Shown: piece by piece, positions 48,850 through 59,912 of the stretch | How the letters are laid out: every line of letters starts with the position of its first letter | Numbering within the stretch: the stretch's first letter is position 1 | Source: Purshia tridentata | Lineage: Eukaryota > Streptophyta > Magnoliopsida > Rosales > Rosaceae | DNA length: 64,000 bases | Assembly: GCA_003254885.1 (NCBI GenBank) | Contig: QANT01001752.1 | Span: 38,258-102,257, forward strand | Reading direction: 5' to 3' | Position numbers and translations under genes: made by a program | Notes under the pieces: generated by a model | Databases searched by the model: none | The model's input: the letters and a program-made list of their open reading frames with translations, nothing else | What the model was told of the DNA's origin: nothing

Positions 48850-51800
48850 TTCAATCATGCTGAATAGGATTGTGAGCAATTGCAATAGCTGACTTGTTAT
48901 CACAGAACAGTTTCATAAAGCTCTTTTGTCCAAAACCCAAATCACCAAGTAAGAAACTTATCCATAGTAATTCACTAAGACCACTCGCCATACCTCTGTA
49001 TTCTGCTTCTGCACTTGATCTTGACACCACTTGTTGTTTCTTACTTCTCCATGTGACAAGATTTCCTCCAACAAACGTAAAGTACCCAGAAGTAGACCTT
49101 CTATCATCCGCTGAGCCTCCCCAATCTGCATCTGTATATCCACTTACATCAAGATGGCCATGCTTGGAAAAGAGAATGCCTTTACCTAGAGAAAACTTCA
49201 GATATTGTAGTACCCTATTAACCCCATCCATATGAGCTTTAAGCGGAGCATGCATAAATTGATTGAGAACATTGACAGCATAAGCAATATCGGGTCGTGT
49301 ATGAGCTAGGTAGATCAACCTCCCTACAAGTCTTTGATATCTCCCTTTATCTGTAGAAGCTGAATCCAAGCACTCAAACAACTTGTGGTTCTACTCAATT
49401 GGTGTATTTATGGGCTTGCAAGCAAGATTTCCTGTCTCTTTCAATAAATCCAATATATACTTTCTTTGTGACAAAAATATCCCATGCTTTGATCTAGCTA
49501 CTTCAATCCCAAGAAAGTATTTCAATGCTCCCAACTCTTTCATCTCGAATTTAGTAGCAAGATATTTCTTTAGATTACTTACCTCCTCTGAATCATCTCC
49601 TATCACTATCATATCATCAACATAAATAATTAAGGCAGTTAGCTTGTAATTTCTGTGCTTAAAAAACAAAGTATGGTCCCAATTGCACTGTTTATATCCG
49701 AACCCCTTCATTTCCTTAGTAAACCTACCTAACCAAGCTCTTGGAGACTGCTTCAACCCATATAATGCCTTTTTAAGTGTGCGCACTATACATGGTTGTG
49801 GGCTAGTCATTCCTGGTGGTAGGTCCATATACATCTCTTCCTTGAGATCGCCATGCAGAAAAGCATTCTTCACATCAAATTGTTCCAGTAGCCAGTCCAG
49901 ATTGGCTGCCAATGATAACAATACTCTGATTGTATTGAGCTTGGCCACAGGAGCAAATGTTTCCTGGTAATCAATACCATAAGATTGTGTATAGCCCTTT
50001 GCTACCACCTGAGCTTTGTATCTTTCAATTGTGCCATCTGGTTTGTATTTGACTATACATATCCATCGACACTCTACTGTTCTCTTCCCTCTAGGTAGAG
50101 GAAGAAGCTCCCATGTTGAGTTCTTCTTCAATGCATCCATCTCTTCTGTCATAGCTTTCGTCCTCCTGGAATCAGCTAAAGCCTCCTGCAACTTATTTGG
50201 AATAGACACAAAAGATAATAGATTCACAAAGCTTTCATATAACCCAGACAACCTATGGGATGACACATGTTTACTAATCGGGTATTTAGCCTTAGCTTTC
50301 ACATTAGGCTCATATTGAGTAGCCGGTATTCCACGAGTTGCACGTGGTGGTAAAGGGTATTTAGGTGGGATCAGGGCTAGGGTTAGATACAAAATTAAAA
50401 ACAGTATCAAGACTAGGTTGTACCTCTTGGAGTGTATCAGACGACGATTGAGCAGGTGATTGAGGTGAAGGAATTGTACTTGTATCAGTAGACTGGTTAG
50501 AGAGCTCCAGAGGTAGAGTAAAATCACTATTGTGATTGGACAACTGGTCGATCGTGTCTAAAGACGAACCCCCTTCGTTACTGAGATTGGGCGACTGGTC
50601 GGTCGACCGGTCAGTCGTTTCCAGAGACCGTTCTTCGTTACTGATATTGGGCGACCGGTCGGCCAACCGGTCAACCGTTTCCAGAGACTGTTCTTCATTA
50701 CTACGATTGGGCGATCGATCAGGCGACCAGTCGGCCATTTCTAGAGACCCGTCGGGCGTAATTGCTGACTCAAATGAACCAAACACCTCTAATATGGTTT
50801 GTGAATTCGATATTTCCTCAAGTGGATGCTCCCCCGGAAGTGAAGAATCCGGAAAAAACATACCCTCTTCACGGAAAGTGGCATCCATAGTAACAAAAAT
50901 CTTCCGAGTCGAGGGATGATAGAACCGATACCCCTTCTGAGATGGGCCATAACCAACAAACACATACTTAAGGGCACGAGGATCAAACTTAGCTCGCTGG
51001 GTAGAGTATAAATGAACAAATGCCACACACCCAAAAACCTTTGGATCAAGTTGCAGACATGGCGGTATAGGAACAAAGTCAGAGAGAACTTGAAGTGGTC
51101 TATGAAATGAGAGGACCGAGGAAGGGACCCGGTTGGTCAAATAGACAGCAGCCTTCAAGGCCTTACCCCACAAATAAGTAGGAACATGGCCTTCAAACAG
51201 TAAGGAGCGAGCAACATCAAGTAACTGTCGATTACGTCGTTCAGCCACACCATTCTGTTGGGGAGTTTGAGGACATGAGGTTTGATGGACAATACCATTA
51301 TGCTGCAAGAAGGTAGAGAATGCATGATTGACATATTCGCCACCATTATCAGACCAAAGAACCTGGATTTCCGCTGAAATTGAGTATCAACCATAGTATA
51401 GAAGAGTTGAAAAACATCTAGAACCTCACTTTTAGATTTCAAAAGATAAACCCATGTCATGCGGGAACAATCATTAATAAAAGTCACAAACCATCTGTGG
51501 CCATGCAAAGTAGTCGTGGAATAAGGTCCCCAAACATCTGAATGTACTAACATAAAGGGTTGTGCACTTTTAGTAAAGCTCGGGGAAAACACAGTACGAT
51601 GACTCTTTGCCAAAACTCAAGTGTCACATTTGAAGTCTACAGGGGAAAGACTAGTAAATAAGGAAGGAAACAACCGTTTTAAATACACAAAAGATGGGTG
51701 TCCTAATCTACAATGCCACAACCAAATGTCGTCCACACGCCGAGATTGGTCTTAAGCCAAAGTAGCATGGCTTCTAAGTGTTGGACGCGTCAAACAATGC

Positions 51801-52420
51801 TCCAACAAGTACAATCCCTCACACTCCTTAAGACTGCCAATCGTCTCCTTCATTTGCACATCTTGAAATAAACAGTGAGTAGGAAAAAACAAAGCCACAC
51901 AAGGGAGTGAGTGGATTAACGTATGAACCGACAAAAGATTACCACTTAGAATAAGGACAAACAACACATTGGCAAGAGAAATAGTAGAAGTAAGAATAAT
52001 GGTCCCAATACCCAAAACAGGGGAGGAGACACCATTAGCATTAGTGATAAAAGGTTTGGGACTAGAAGATGAAAAAACAGAAAATAAGGACCGGTTAATA
52101 GTCAAGTGATCAGTAGCTCCAGAATCTATTATCCAAAAGTCATTACAAATAGAGGCAGAAGTACGAAAAGCATTACCAGGGTTACCTGACTGGACACACG
52201 AAACAGATGTAGTAGCAGAATTGCCCTGGGACAAGGCAAAAGGAGCCGTTCCCCACCGCTTGGGCCCACGAATCTTATGATAAATCGTATTTTTCCAATG
52301 ACTAAAATTAGAACCATCAAGCAAATCTTTGGTCAGCACACTCTCATGGATGGTCATAGGAGGGAGGGACTCAATACCGTCAGACTTAAACTCTTTCATC
52401 TTGGAGGAATCAGAATCACC
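48850..52420 (-). pseudogene. Copia gag-pol polyprotein remnant
   Basis: The Gag start (about 52420) keeps only about 50 residues, then runs into FWIIDSGATDHLT, the protease active site. Most of Gag and its zinc knuckle are deleted. Integrase (LVHSDVWGP; then after a frameshift near 51370 PQQNGVAERRNR), reverse transcriptase (WICIVKYKPDGTIERYKA, FDVKNAFLHGDL, IIYVDDMIVIG) and RNase H (YTDADWGG, SRSSAEAEYRGM, LFCDNKSAI) follow. Breaks seen: a stop in the integrase-side CDT-VLAKSH segment, a frameshift near 50365, a CAG-to-TAG stop after PINTPIE, and a CGA-to-TGA stop after HNPIQHD. It cannot make its own proteins. Confidence 0.93.
50521..50760 (-). repeat. 60-bp minisatellite, four copies, in the integrase-RT linker
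   Basis: Four head-to-tail 60-base units (50521, 50581, 50641 and 50701). Each encodes in frame a 20-residue unit of the form SLETxDRxxDRSPNxSNEE. The two middle copies are most alike; the outer ones are diverged. Confidence 0.9.
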
Positions 52421-52628
52421 CATGATGAAAGATCTAGTATAGGGATGTAGGTAGATAGATATGGAGGTATGTAGATATGTAGATATGTAGGTATGTAGAA
52501 GTGGATGACGTTCTAGTTGGAAAAACAACGAACACCCAAGGGAATATGCGGAAGCAAACCAAAACTCATGCCAGGACCAACCCCTAATTTTCAGAATTGA
52601 GAGAAAAAAAGGTTGGGCTCTGATACCA

Positions 52629-52814
52629 TGCCAAAATAAATCAAGAGTCTTGGGATAATATTTTTTATGTTTGATTCTTCTCTCTTAGAGAGGTATATAT
52701 AAGTGAACATTACAAAACCTTACTGGTTTAGGAAACATAATACAAACCCTATTTGACTAGGATTACAACTAATAACAAAACCTAAATATTTAATTACAAA
52801 TTAACCTTTTAACA
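52629..52814 (-). repeat. 5' LTR of the first copia element
   Basis: 186 bp with TG and CA ends. The primer-binding site lies immediately inside, at about 52617-52628. Confidence 0.95.
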
Positions 52815-52819
52815 ACTTG

Positions 52820-53382
52820 ATAACTCAATGAAGGGAGATGAGTCGGTTTGAGAGCATGCATCATCTGCATCGTCTTCCCCTTGAGAGGCTCAGTCCATGT
52901 CAATTTTTTGTAAGCCTTAAGATTAACAGGCTTTCTTATTTTTACTATGGATTGTGGGTAATGTTGAAGTAATCTCAAAACATGTTCCTTTTATAATGGA
53001 TTGTAGAACAATTATTGATGGGGTAGTGAATAATATCTTCCCAACTGGTCAGGACAGAGAGAATGCACAACAAAAATTGACAATAAGGCTGCCTGGGCTC
53101 TAAACATACTATTAGAAGGTCTACAACAATAACAGAGATGTGATTGAGGAGATTAGAGTGCACATACCAGCTGTAGTATGGAATTAGTAAACCTACTTTT
53201 TCTAATATTCAGAAAAATTTGAAGAATGGAATTTTGCTGGTTAGGATGTATATTTTCAATCACATGCATTGACTGTTGTATATAATTATATTCAAAAGGC
53301 ATAATCACATATTAACAAACTCTAACAGCCTTAGTTCTACTCAGCTTTACAATACTAATAATATCAGTCATGGTGACCTTGT
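52820..53382. other. Spacer between elements
   Basis: Short minus-strand frames here show no family match. It may belong to the CACTA remnant next to it. Confidence 0.3.
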
Positions 53383-53830
53383 TTAAAGCTGAGGGGAAGT
53401 TAATGGCCGATCAATTGTCATGCCATCAATATCACGTACAGGGTCTAGGTCGTGTTCGTTTGACCTCGTTCTGTCCAAAACTTGAGCACCATATACATCT
53501 CTGGTACATAAGGTTAAAATGTCGTATAGATTGCAGCACCAGGTTTGTATAGCTACTTTCCACCGGGTTTCTACAGGGTCATCAACATAGAAGAATTGGA
53601 ATGTGTGTGAGGACATGACCAAGGTATCCTCTGACTAGAGCAATCTTTTGAACAACACAAGTGTAAATCTGAAGTCATCCTTTTTGACCTCGTGTATCGT
53701 ATCACCCATTCACAATCAGTAAGGGTTGGGTTTGATATTGTCTCTCCATGATTGATCCATGGCAAGTCGCTGTATCGGTGATCCATACCATCAATTGTAA
53801 TATGGTCTTGGATTTCAGTTCTCAACCTCC
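53383..53830 (-). pseudogene. CACTA (En/Spm) transposase remnant, DUF4216 region
   Basis: The minus strand reads CEWVIRYTRSKR, then after a one-base frame change DDFRFTLVLFKRLL, then VMSSHTFQFFYVDDP and RWKVAIQT, with a later NLYDI. This is the order of the DUF4216 domain at the C-terminus of plant CACTA transposases (CxWV, FTLV, ASQAxQVFYVxDP, RWxVV, RDLYD). The frameshift and lack of flanking transposase show it is a relic. Confidence 0.7.
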
Positions 53831-53947
53831 AAAATAGATTGTAGCATAATTGACATGGATATTGGATGGAATGGTTGCGAAAATATATATCTAAGAACTC
53901 TGAGAGGTGAGTCTGATAATCCAGTCTCGTGCGGTCAAGCTTTACAT

Positions 53948-54152
53948 TTTACGAAGGTATAAGTGTTTTGGTAAAAAATAAACACACTTCCATTATCAGA
54001 GAGTGAAAAATATATACAAGAGATCTGTAAAACTGACTAACAGTAAAGTCCTATAAGATAGGAAGACTAGGTCAGAGCTAGACCAAAGATTACAGTGGAA
54101 CAAGAATTCAAACTAATTCAAATACACTAACACAACTAGATCTGTTGATATG
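53948..54152 (-). repeat. 3' LTR of the second copia element
   Basis: Matches 58316-58521. Its inner edge, next to the polypurine tract, is set to within a few bases. Confidence 0.85.
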
Positions 54153-54329
54153 CCCCCTCAAGATAGGCCACGTGAAAAGAGGCCAATCTTGATCTTGAGA
54201 GATTTCAGGTGCGGACGAGACAATGACTTTGTCAAAGTATCAGCAAGTTGATCATAAAAGGAGACATGTGCCACACGTAAAGCTCCAGACTTTACCACGT
54301 CTCAAATGAAACGGAAATCAAGGCAACAT

Positions 54330-57300
54330 GTTTCATTCATGAATGAAAAATGGGATTGGAACATATAGCTGAGTTGCACCCACATTGTCCCAATAAATAA
54401 CTGGTGCTTGAGGTAGAGTTAAACCAAGATCACATAAGAAAGAATAGGTCCAATTGATTTCGCAAGGCGTGGCAGCCACCAAACAATATTCGACTTCACT
54501 GGAAGATCGAGCTGTTGTGTAATATTTCTTTGAACTCCAAGAAATTGGATTACTGCCAAGATAAACAAGATATGCACAAGTGGAAGAGAGATCATCCTTA
54601 TTACTGCCCCAATCCGCATCCGAAAAAGCATGTAAAGACATGGGGAAGATTGGTGAAAAAGTAGACCCTCATTCATAGTGCCACATAAATACCTCAATAG
54701 ACATTTGACAAGAGACCAATGCTCATTGGTTGGCTGATGCATAAACTAGAGAGTTTATTAACAGCATATGAGATGTCAGGATGAGTAAGCACTAAATATT
54801 GGAGGCTTCCAATAGTAGCACAGTACACAGTACGATCCGAGAGGGGACCCATGTCTAGAGTTGGGACGGAGCCAGTGGGTAACGGAATGGCTATGGACTT
54901 TGCTTCCAACACATTGGTCCATTGAAGCAGATCAATAATATATTGGCATTGGAAAAGAATAACCCCTTGACTATGTGGTGTAACCTCAATTCCTAGAAAA
55001 TAAGAGAGACCCTAAGTTCTTCAATGAAAACCCGTTAGCAAGGCAGTGAACAAGTTGATTGACATTATCATTATTATTGCCAATAATAATAATATCATCC
55101 ACGTAAACCAAAAGATAAAGCAGATGAGGACCGCTTTATAAACAGATAATGATATATCGGCAAGAGAATTGCTAAGCTCATTTTGGAGGAGAAAGTGGCG
55201 CAGTTCATGATACCAGGATGGTGCTGCTTGTTTGAGGTTGCAAATTACTTTTCAGAGCTTACAAAAATAGGTAGGACGATCAGAATCAATAAAGCCCTAG
55301 GGTTGAGCCATATAAACATCTTGAAAGAGTCGCCCTTAAAGAAATGCATTGTTTATATCTAACTAACGAAAAGACCATCCATTACTCACGGCAAGACTAA
55401 GCACAAGTCTCACAGTGGTGGGTTTGACAACTAGACTGAAGGTTTCATGATAGTTGATCCTTGGTTGCTGATGAAATCCCTTGGCCACAAGGAATGCTTT
55501 AAACTTATCAATAGAACCGTTAGAAGTCCTTTTAATACGAAATATCCACTTGTAACCAACAATATTGGTGGCTAAATCAGGAGGAATAAGCTCCCATGTG
55601 CCATTGCAAACAAGAGCATCATATTCTTCAGACATTGCCCGACACCATTTATGATCATTGAGAGGTTGAGTTACTGTAGTAGGCTCATGGTGGGAGAAGG
55701 AGTTGAGTTGGGTATAGAGGTTTAATTTTTGAATGGGTTTGTGGATATTGTTTTTGGCCCTGGTAGTCATTTGATGTAGATGGGAAGGTTGGAAGCAGGT
55801 TGTTGATTTGAGGCTGGTTAAGATGGTTGTTAAGAAATAGATGGGGAGGTTTGTGTAGGGAATCTTTGCTGCTGAGGAGGTGGTGATGGGGCTGGGGCTG
55901 CGATAGAAGATTGTTGCATGTTGGGAGGATTGGGGAGTGGTAAGGGGTGGTGAGTGGCAATGTTGGTGGGATTGTGAGGGTTGATGGACAGCGCATTGGG
56001 AAGTACTAGGACTAGAGGCGTGTTTTCACATAGCAGTAGTTCCTGGGAGTTTGCTTCAGACGGAGTTGAGGATGGCTTGACAACTGATGAAAGAATGGGA
56101 ATAGTTAGGACTGAAGGAATCTTATACTGATAGTATATGGATCAGGTCGTGACAAGGGAAAGTGAAGTGTGGTGTATGGAAAAAAATTTTCAACAAATTG
56201 CACGTGCCTGCATACAAAGATTTTTGAGTTTGATGGATCAAAACAAAAATAAGCACTTTGTGATAATGAGTACCCCCAAGAAAATGCATGGTCTAGACCA
56301 TTGTTCAAGCTTATGTGCTGAATAAGGCCGAAGCCAAAGGTAGCACAAGCACCCAAAACTTTAAGTTTGGAAACTTTTGAAGCCTCATTGAATATTGATT
56401 CATATGAAAAAGAAAGGTTAAGTGTAGGTGTGGGCGTTCGATTGATTAGATACATGGTAGTGGCAAAGGCATGCAACCAGAAAAACGAAGGGAGAGATGC
56501 AAGAGTGAGCACGGGCAGGGTAGTTTCTACTATGTGACGATGTCTTCTTTCAGAAGCCGTTGTGTTTAGGTGTGTGAGGTGCTATGGTGAGATAAGAGAT
56601 GTCATTTGTTGAAAGAGAGTCTTTAAGAGCTATATATTTGCCCCCATTATCGGAATAAAGTGTAACAGTTTTAAGTTTGAAATAATTCTCCACAATGGCT
56701 TTGAAACGTATAAAGGTTCGTTTTACTTTAGATTTTTTTCTTTAGGAGATAAAAGCAAATGTATTTTGTGAAATGATCAACAAAAATCACATAATATTTA
56801 AAGTCATCATGGGAATAAATGGGGGAAGTCCAAACATCATAAAAGATGAGTTGTAAGGGTTGTATAGACACCAGAGAAGAAGTGGAAAAAGGTAATTTGT
56901 GACTTTTGTTACATTGACACGCATTGCACAGAAAATCATTTAACAATGGGAACGATACAACTATTCATAATAGGAAATTATTGTTTTTAAAACAGGAAAA
57001 AATGGGTGACCTAATCTATGGTGCCAATTTGTTGAAGTGGTTTTGACAGTGGAGAGTGCAAAAAATGGAGAGGATGATGATTGGGTTGCCGGGCATTCAT
57101 TGGGACCCATGTAAGGTGTATGAAGAGATAGATTGATCGAGTCTGTTGTGACATGATGAGAGGCGCGACTGTCAAGTAGCCATGCAGGATTCTTGGCATG
57201 GATATTGGTAGCAAAGTGTGCCCGAGGTTGCCAAGGTGTTGAAGTGGGATTTGAAGGTGGTGCAAATGCATTGCTAGCGGTTTGAATGAGGACTATTTTA

Positions 57301-58237
57301 AAGGAAGGACATTTCTTAAGCACGTAACCTTGAAAGCCATAGATTTGACAAAAACCAAGGTATGGCCTTGGCGGTGGACAACCTCCTTGTTGAAATGTGT
57401 TGGGGTTGGCGAGCTAGGAGGACCGTTTGATTTGGGTGAAGACGAACGCCAATTGGTGTTGTTGTTGCCATTGCAGCACCAATTGTTTGTTGAATTGGGC
57501 AGACGCCAATAGTTGTTTGTGCGACTGGTTGGATGGGCAATGGGCGAGAAATGAGTCTCAATCTTTGTGTGTCCTTGAAGTGATGCTTAAAAAGTAAGAA
57601 GCTTCTCATAAAGTTCATCAAAAGTGATTACATTGTCACAAGCTTGAACAGCTCGGACAAGTTCCTTGTAGTCATCGCCTAGTTCATCCAAGATCTTCTC
57701 AGTAAGGTCTTCATCATCCATGGGCACACCAAGTATGCAATTTGATCTGCACAAGCTTTGATGGATTGAAGAAAATTTGTAATGCGACGGGAGCCTTTGG
57801 TGAAGTTTTTGAGAGAGCTTTTGACTTGTTTGAGATGTCCACGAGATGGTTTGGCATAAGTATTGGAAAGAATAGTCAATGCTTCACGCGAAGTGGTGGC
57901 ACAAGAAACACACGAAATGATGATGGGTGAAAGGGATCCAATAAGTGCATTAAGGATCAACTGATCTTGACGGACCTAGCGAGTGTGGGCAGGATTTGGG
58001 GCTATGGTATTATCTGTGGTGATGGTAAATGGTGGACATGGTTTGATTCCATCGATATACAGAAAATCATATCCGATGAAGAGAGTTTGAAACTGAAGTT
58101 TCCGAAAAATGTAATTATTGTTCGTGAGGTTTAGTGGAGCTTGGGCTACAATGCTAATGGTGATAAGTTGAAACTCATTGGTACGAATAGTGGTTGAAGA
58201 GCGTGGAATGATTATTGGTGTATTTTGATCACCCATG
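54330..58237 (-). pseudogene. Degenerate copia gag-pol of the second element
   Basis: Gag begins near 58237 (MGDQNTPIIIPRSSTT) and is broken. Protease has DSRASHHV, with Arg replacing the Gly of the DSGA active-site motif. Integrase (CNACQCNKSHKLPF, VDHFTKY, LHAFATTMYLINRTP), reverse transcriptase (WIFRIKRTSNGSIDKFKA; a YVDD box near 55100) and RNase H (FSDADWGSNKDD, ARSSSEVEY) are separated by many stops and frameshifts. All core domains remain in copia order but none is uninterrupted. Confidence 0.88.
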
Positions 58238-58315
58238 ATGATGAATAGATGGGTAGAAGATGGAGAGGAAGACCGAAAATTTTTAATGAAGGGAGCAGAT
58301 GTTGCTCTGATACCA

Positions 58316-58521
58316 TGTACGAAGGTATAAGTGTTTCGATGAAAATACACACTTCCATTATCAGAGAGTGCAAAATATATACAAGAGACTTGTAAAATTG
58401 ACTAACAGTAAAGTCCTATAAGTGAGGAAGACCAGGTCAGAGCTAGACCAAAGACTACAACGGAACAAGAATTCAAACTAATTCAAATACACTAACTAAC
58501 AAAACTAACGCCGCTGATATA
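58316..58521 (-). repeat. 5' LTR of the second copia element
   Basis: Starts TG next to the primer-binding site; the outer end lies near 58521. Confidence 0.85.
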
Positions 58522-59709
58522 CCCAACCCTTATTCATGCTTAAACCAAATTTATCATGCTCCCGGCCAATATAGTAGCCTTGAATCAAACTGCCATAACT
58601 TGGTTGCAACCAACACATGGTCCAATCTTGCCAACTGTTTTTCCACTCATAGGATTTATAGAATCAATATACACCTGGCAGGAACAGATGCTGCAATGGA
58701 CATTAATATGTAAGTCTGTTAGAAATAAAGAATTATTCAACAGGGGATGGTAGGTTATGGTAGGAAATTTCTAGTTTGGAATTCAAAGTGTACACCCTCA
58801 ATTTAGCATTGCCTTTTTTTTTTTTTTTGGAAAAATAATGTAATTGATCTTACTAACATTTGCACCAGCTTAAATATGTAGACAAAATAACACACCAAAT
58901 ATGTTTATCGACCAACACTTCTGAAATTGTAATCATAACCCGCTCCTGCTCATACCAGAGGCAGATTTGATATTGTAAGGCAAGTTAACAAAATGAAGCA
59001 CACCTCTGCGAATCATGATTAATAACAAGCAAATAAGTATACAGATACCATAAAGCCACTCCAATTGCTTACATGCACCAACCAGAAACATATGTATATC
59101 TCTATTTAAATGTAGTACATTTTACAAAGTGGGTTGAATCAAAACATTCAGTTAATGCATCTAAGCTTGTACTTAGTTTGGACCACTAACTTGTGGGGAA
59201 ATTAATTAGTCACTCAAACTCAGCGCTTAGTGTCATCGCAAATAGCTCAACACAAAATGAAAATCATCATGATCAAACTCTTGTCTGCTAACTCATAAGT
59301 GTCATATGTAATTTGCAAGTTCTGACATAAAGAAAACTTATAAAAATTGCTCAATTGGTATTATGAATTGTCATCGTAACCTCCATTAAGGAGATCAAAC
59401 CATATATGTTTGAAATATATATTATTCTCAATCCCAAATTAAGATAGAATGCTGACAACAGAATCCCATAATCCAACTACAAAACATCCATGAAACATCA
59501 TAACTGAGAAGCCCATTATAGCTAAATCTGCACTGACCTGATTGCTGGGTATTATGTGCTTCACAATATGGAACCAATTAACCTTCACTTTGTAGTCCAC
59601 TCGTTCACCTTGCAACCCTTCCTTAAACCCATCCCAAATTTCAAGTAAACTCTATTTATGGTGAATTAGCCACTCAAAAAGGTGATTATAGGAATAAATT
59701 AATTGAGGT
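58522..59709. other. Spacer
   Basis: No gene recognised in this AT-rich stretch. Confidence 0.4.
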
Positions 59710-59912
59710 TCACCCACCTATGAGTACCAACTGTGAAAGGAATAAACCCCAACTCTTTGGGGATAATGAACACAAATGCAATTCGGCTGCCGATTGTGAC
59801 TGGAAGAGGTCCAACAAGCTAATTTGGGGGTACGAGCTGCTCGCCACTGTTGGTAGTGAGTATTGACGCCCACTGATGAAGAATGCGGTCTCAGTTGGGG
59901 GTGGGTATACAA
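59710..59912 (-). pseudogene. GRF-type zinc-finger fragment
   Basis: The minus strand reads RAARTPKLACWTSSSHNRQPN, then PQRVGVYSFHSW. This follows the plant GRF finger pattern (CxCGxxAxxxTSxTxxNPGRxFxxCPxY...CxFFxW). Most zinc-ligand cysteines are replaced by Arg, Ile or Val, so it is a decayed copy. Short GRF-finger proteins are common in plants and often near transposon debris. Confidence 0.5.

Larger units (their letters stand above)
48475..52814 (-). mobile_element. Ty1/copia LTR retrotransposon, defective
   Basis: A 4340-bp element on the minus strand. Two 186-bp LTRs start TGCC; the right copy ends CA and the left copy has a mutated TA end. They are flanked by identical 5-bp target duplications ACTTG (48470-48474 and 52815-52819). 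Next to the 5' LTR the minus strand reads TGGTATCAGAGC, the primer site for initiator methionine tRNA. Next to the 3' LTR it has the polypurine tract TTGAGGGGGAG. Domain order is gag remnant, protease, integrase, reverse transcriptase, RNase H, the copia order. The LTRs differ at 7 of 186 positions, so insertion is fairly recent. Confidence 0.96.
53948..58521 (-). mobile_element. Second Ty1/copia retrotransposon, older and decayed
   Basis: About 4.57 kb on the minus strand. LTRs of about 205 bp lie at 53948-54152 and 58316-58521 and differ at roughly twenty positions by eye plus small indels. The right LTR begins TGTACGAAGG next to TGGTATCAGAGC (minus strand), an initiator-Met tRNA primer site. 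The left LTR abuts a purine tract CTTGAGGGGGC. No matching target duplication was found, and the outer LTR end is unsure by a few bases. It is a different family from the first element. Confidence 0.9.
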
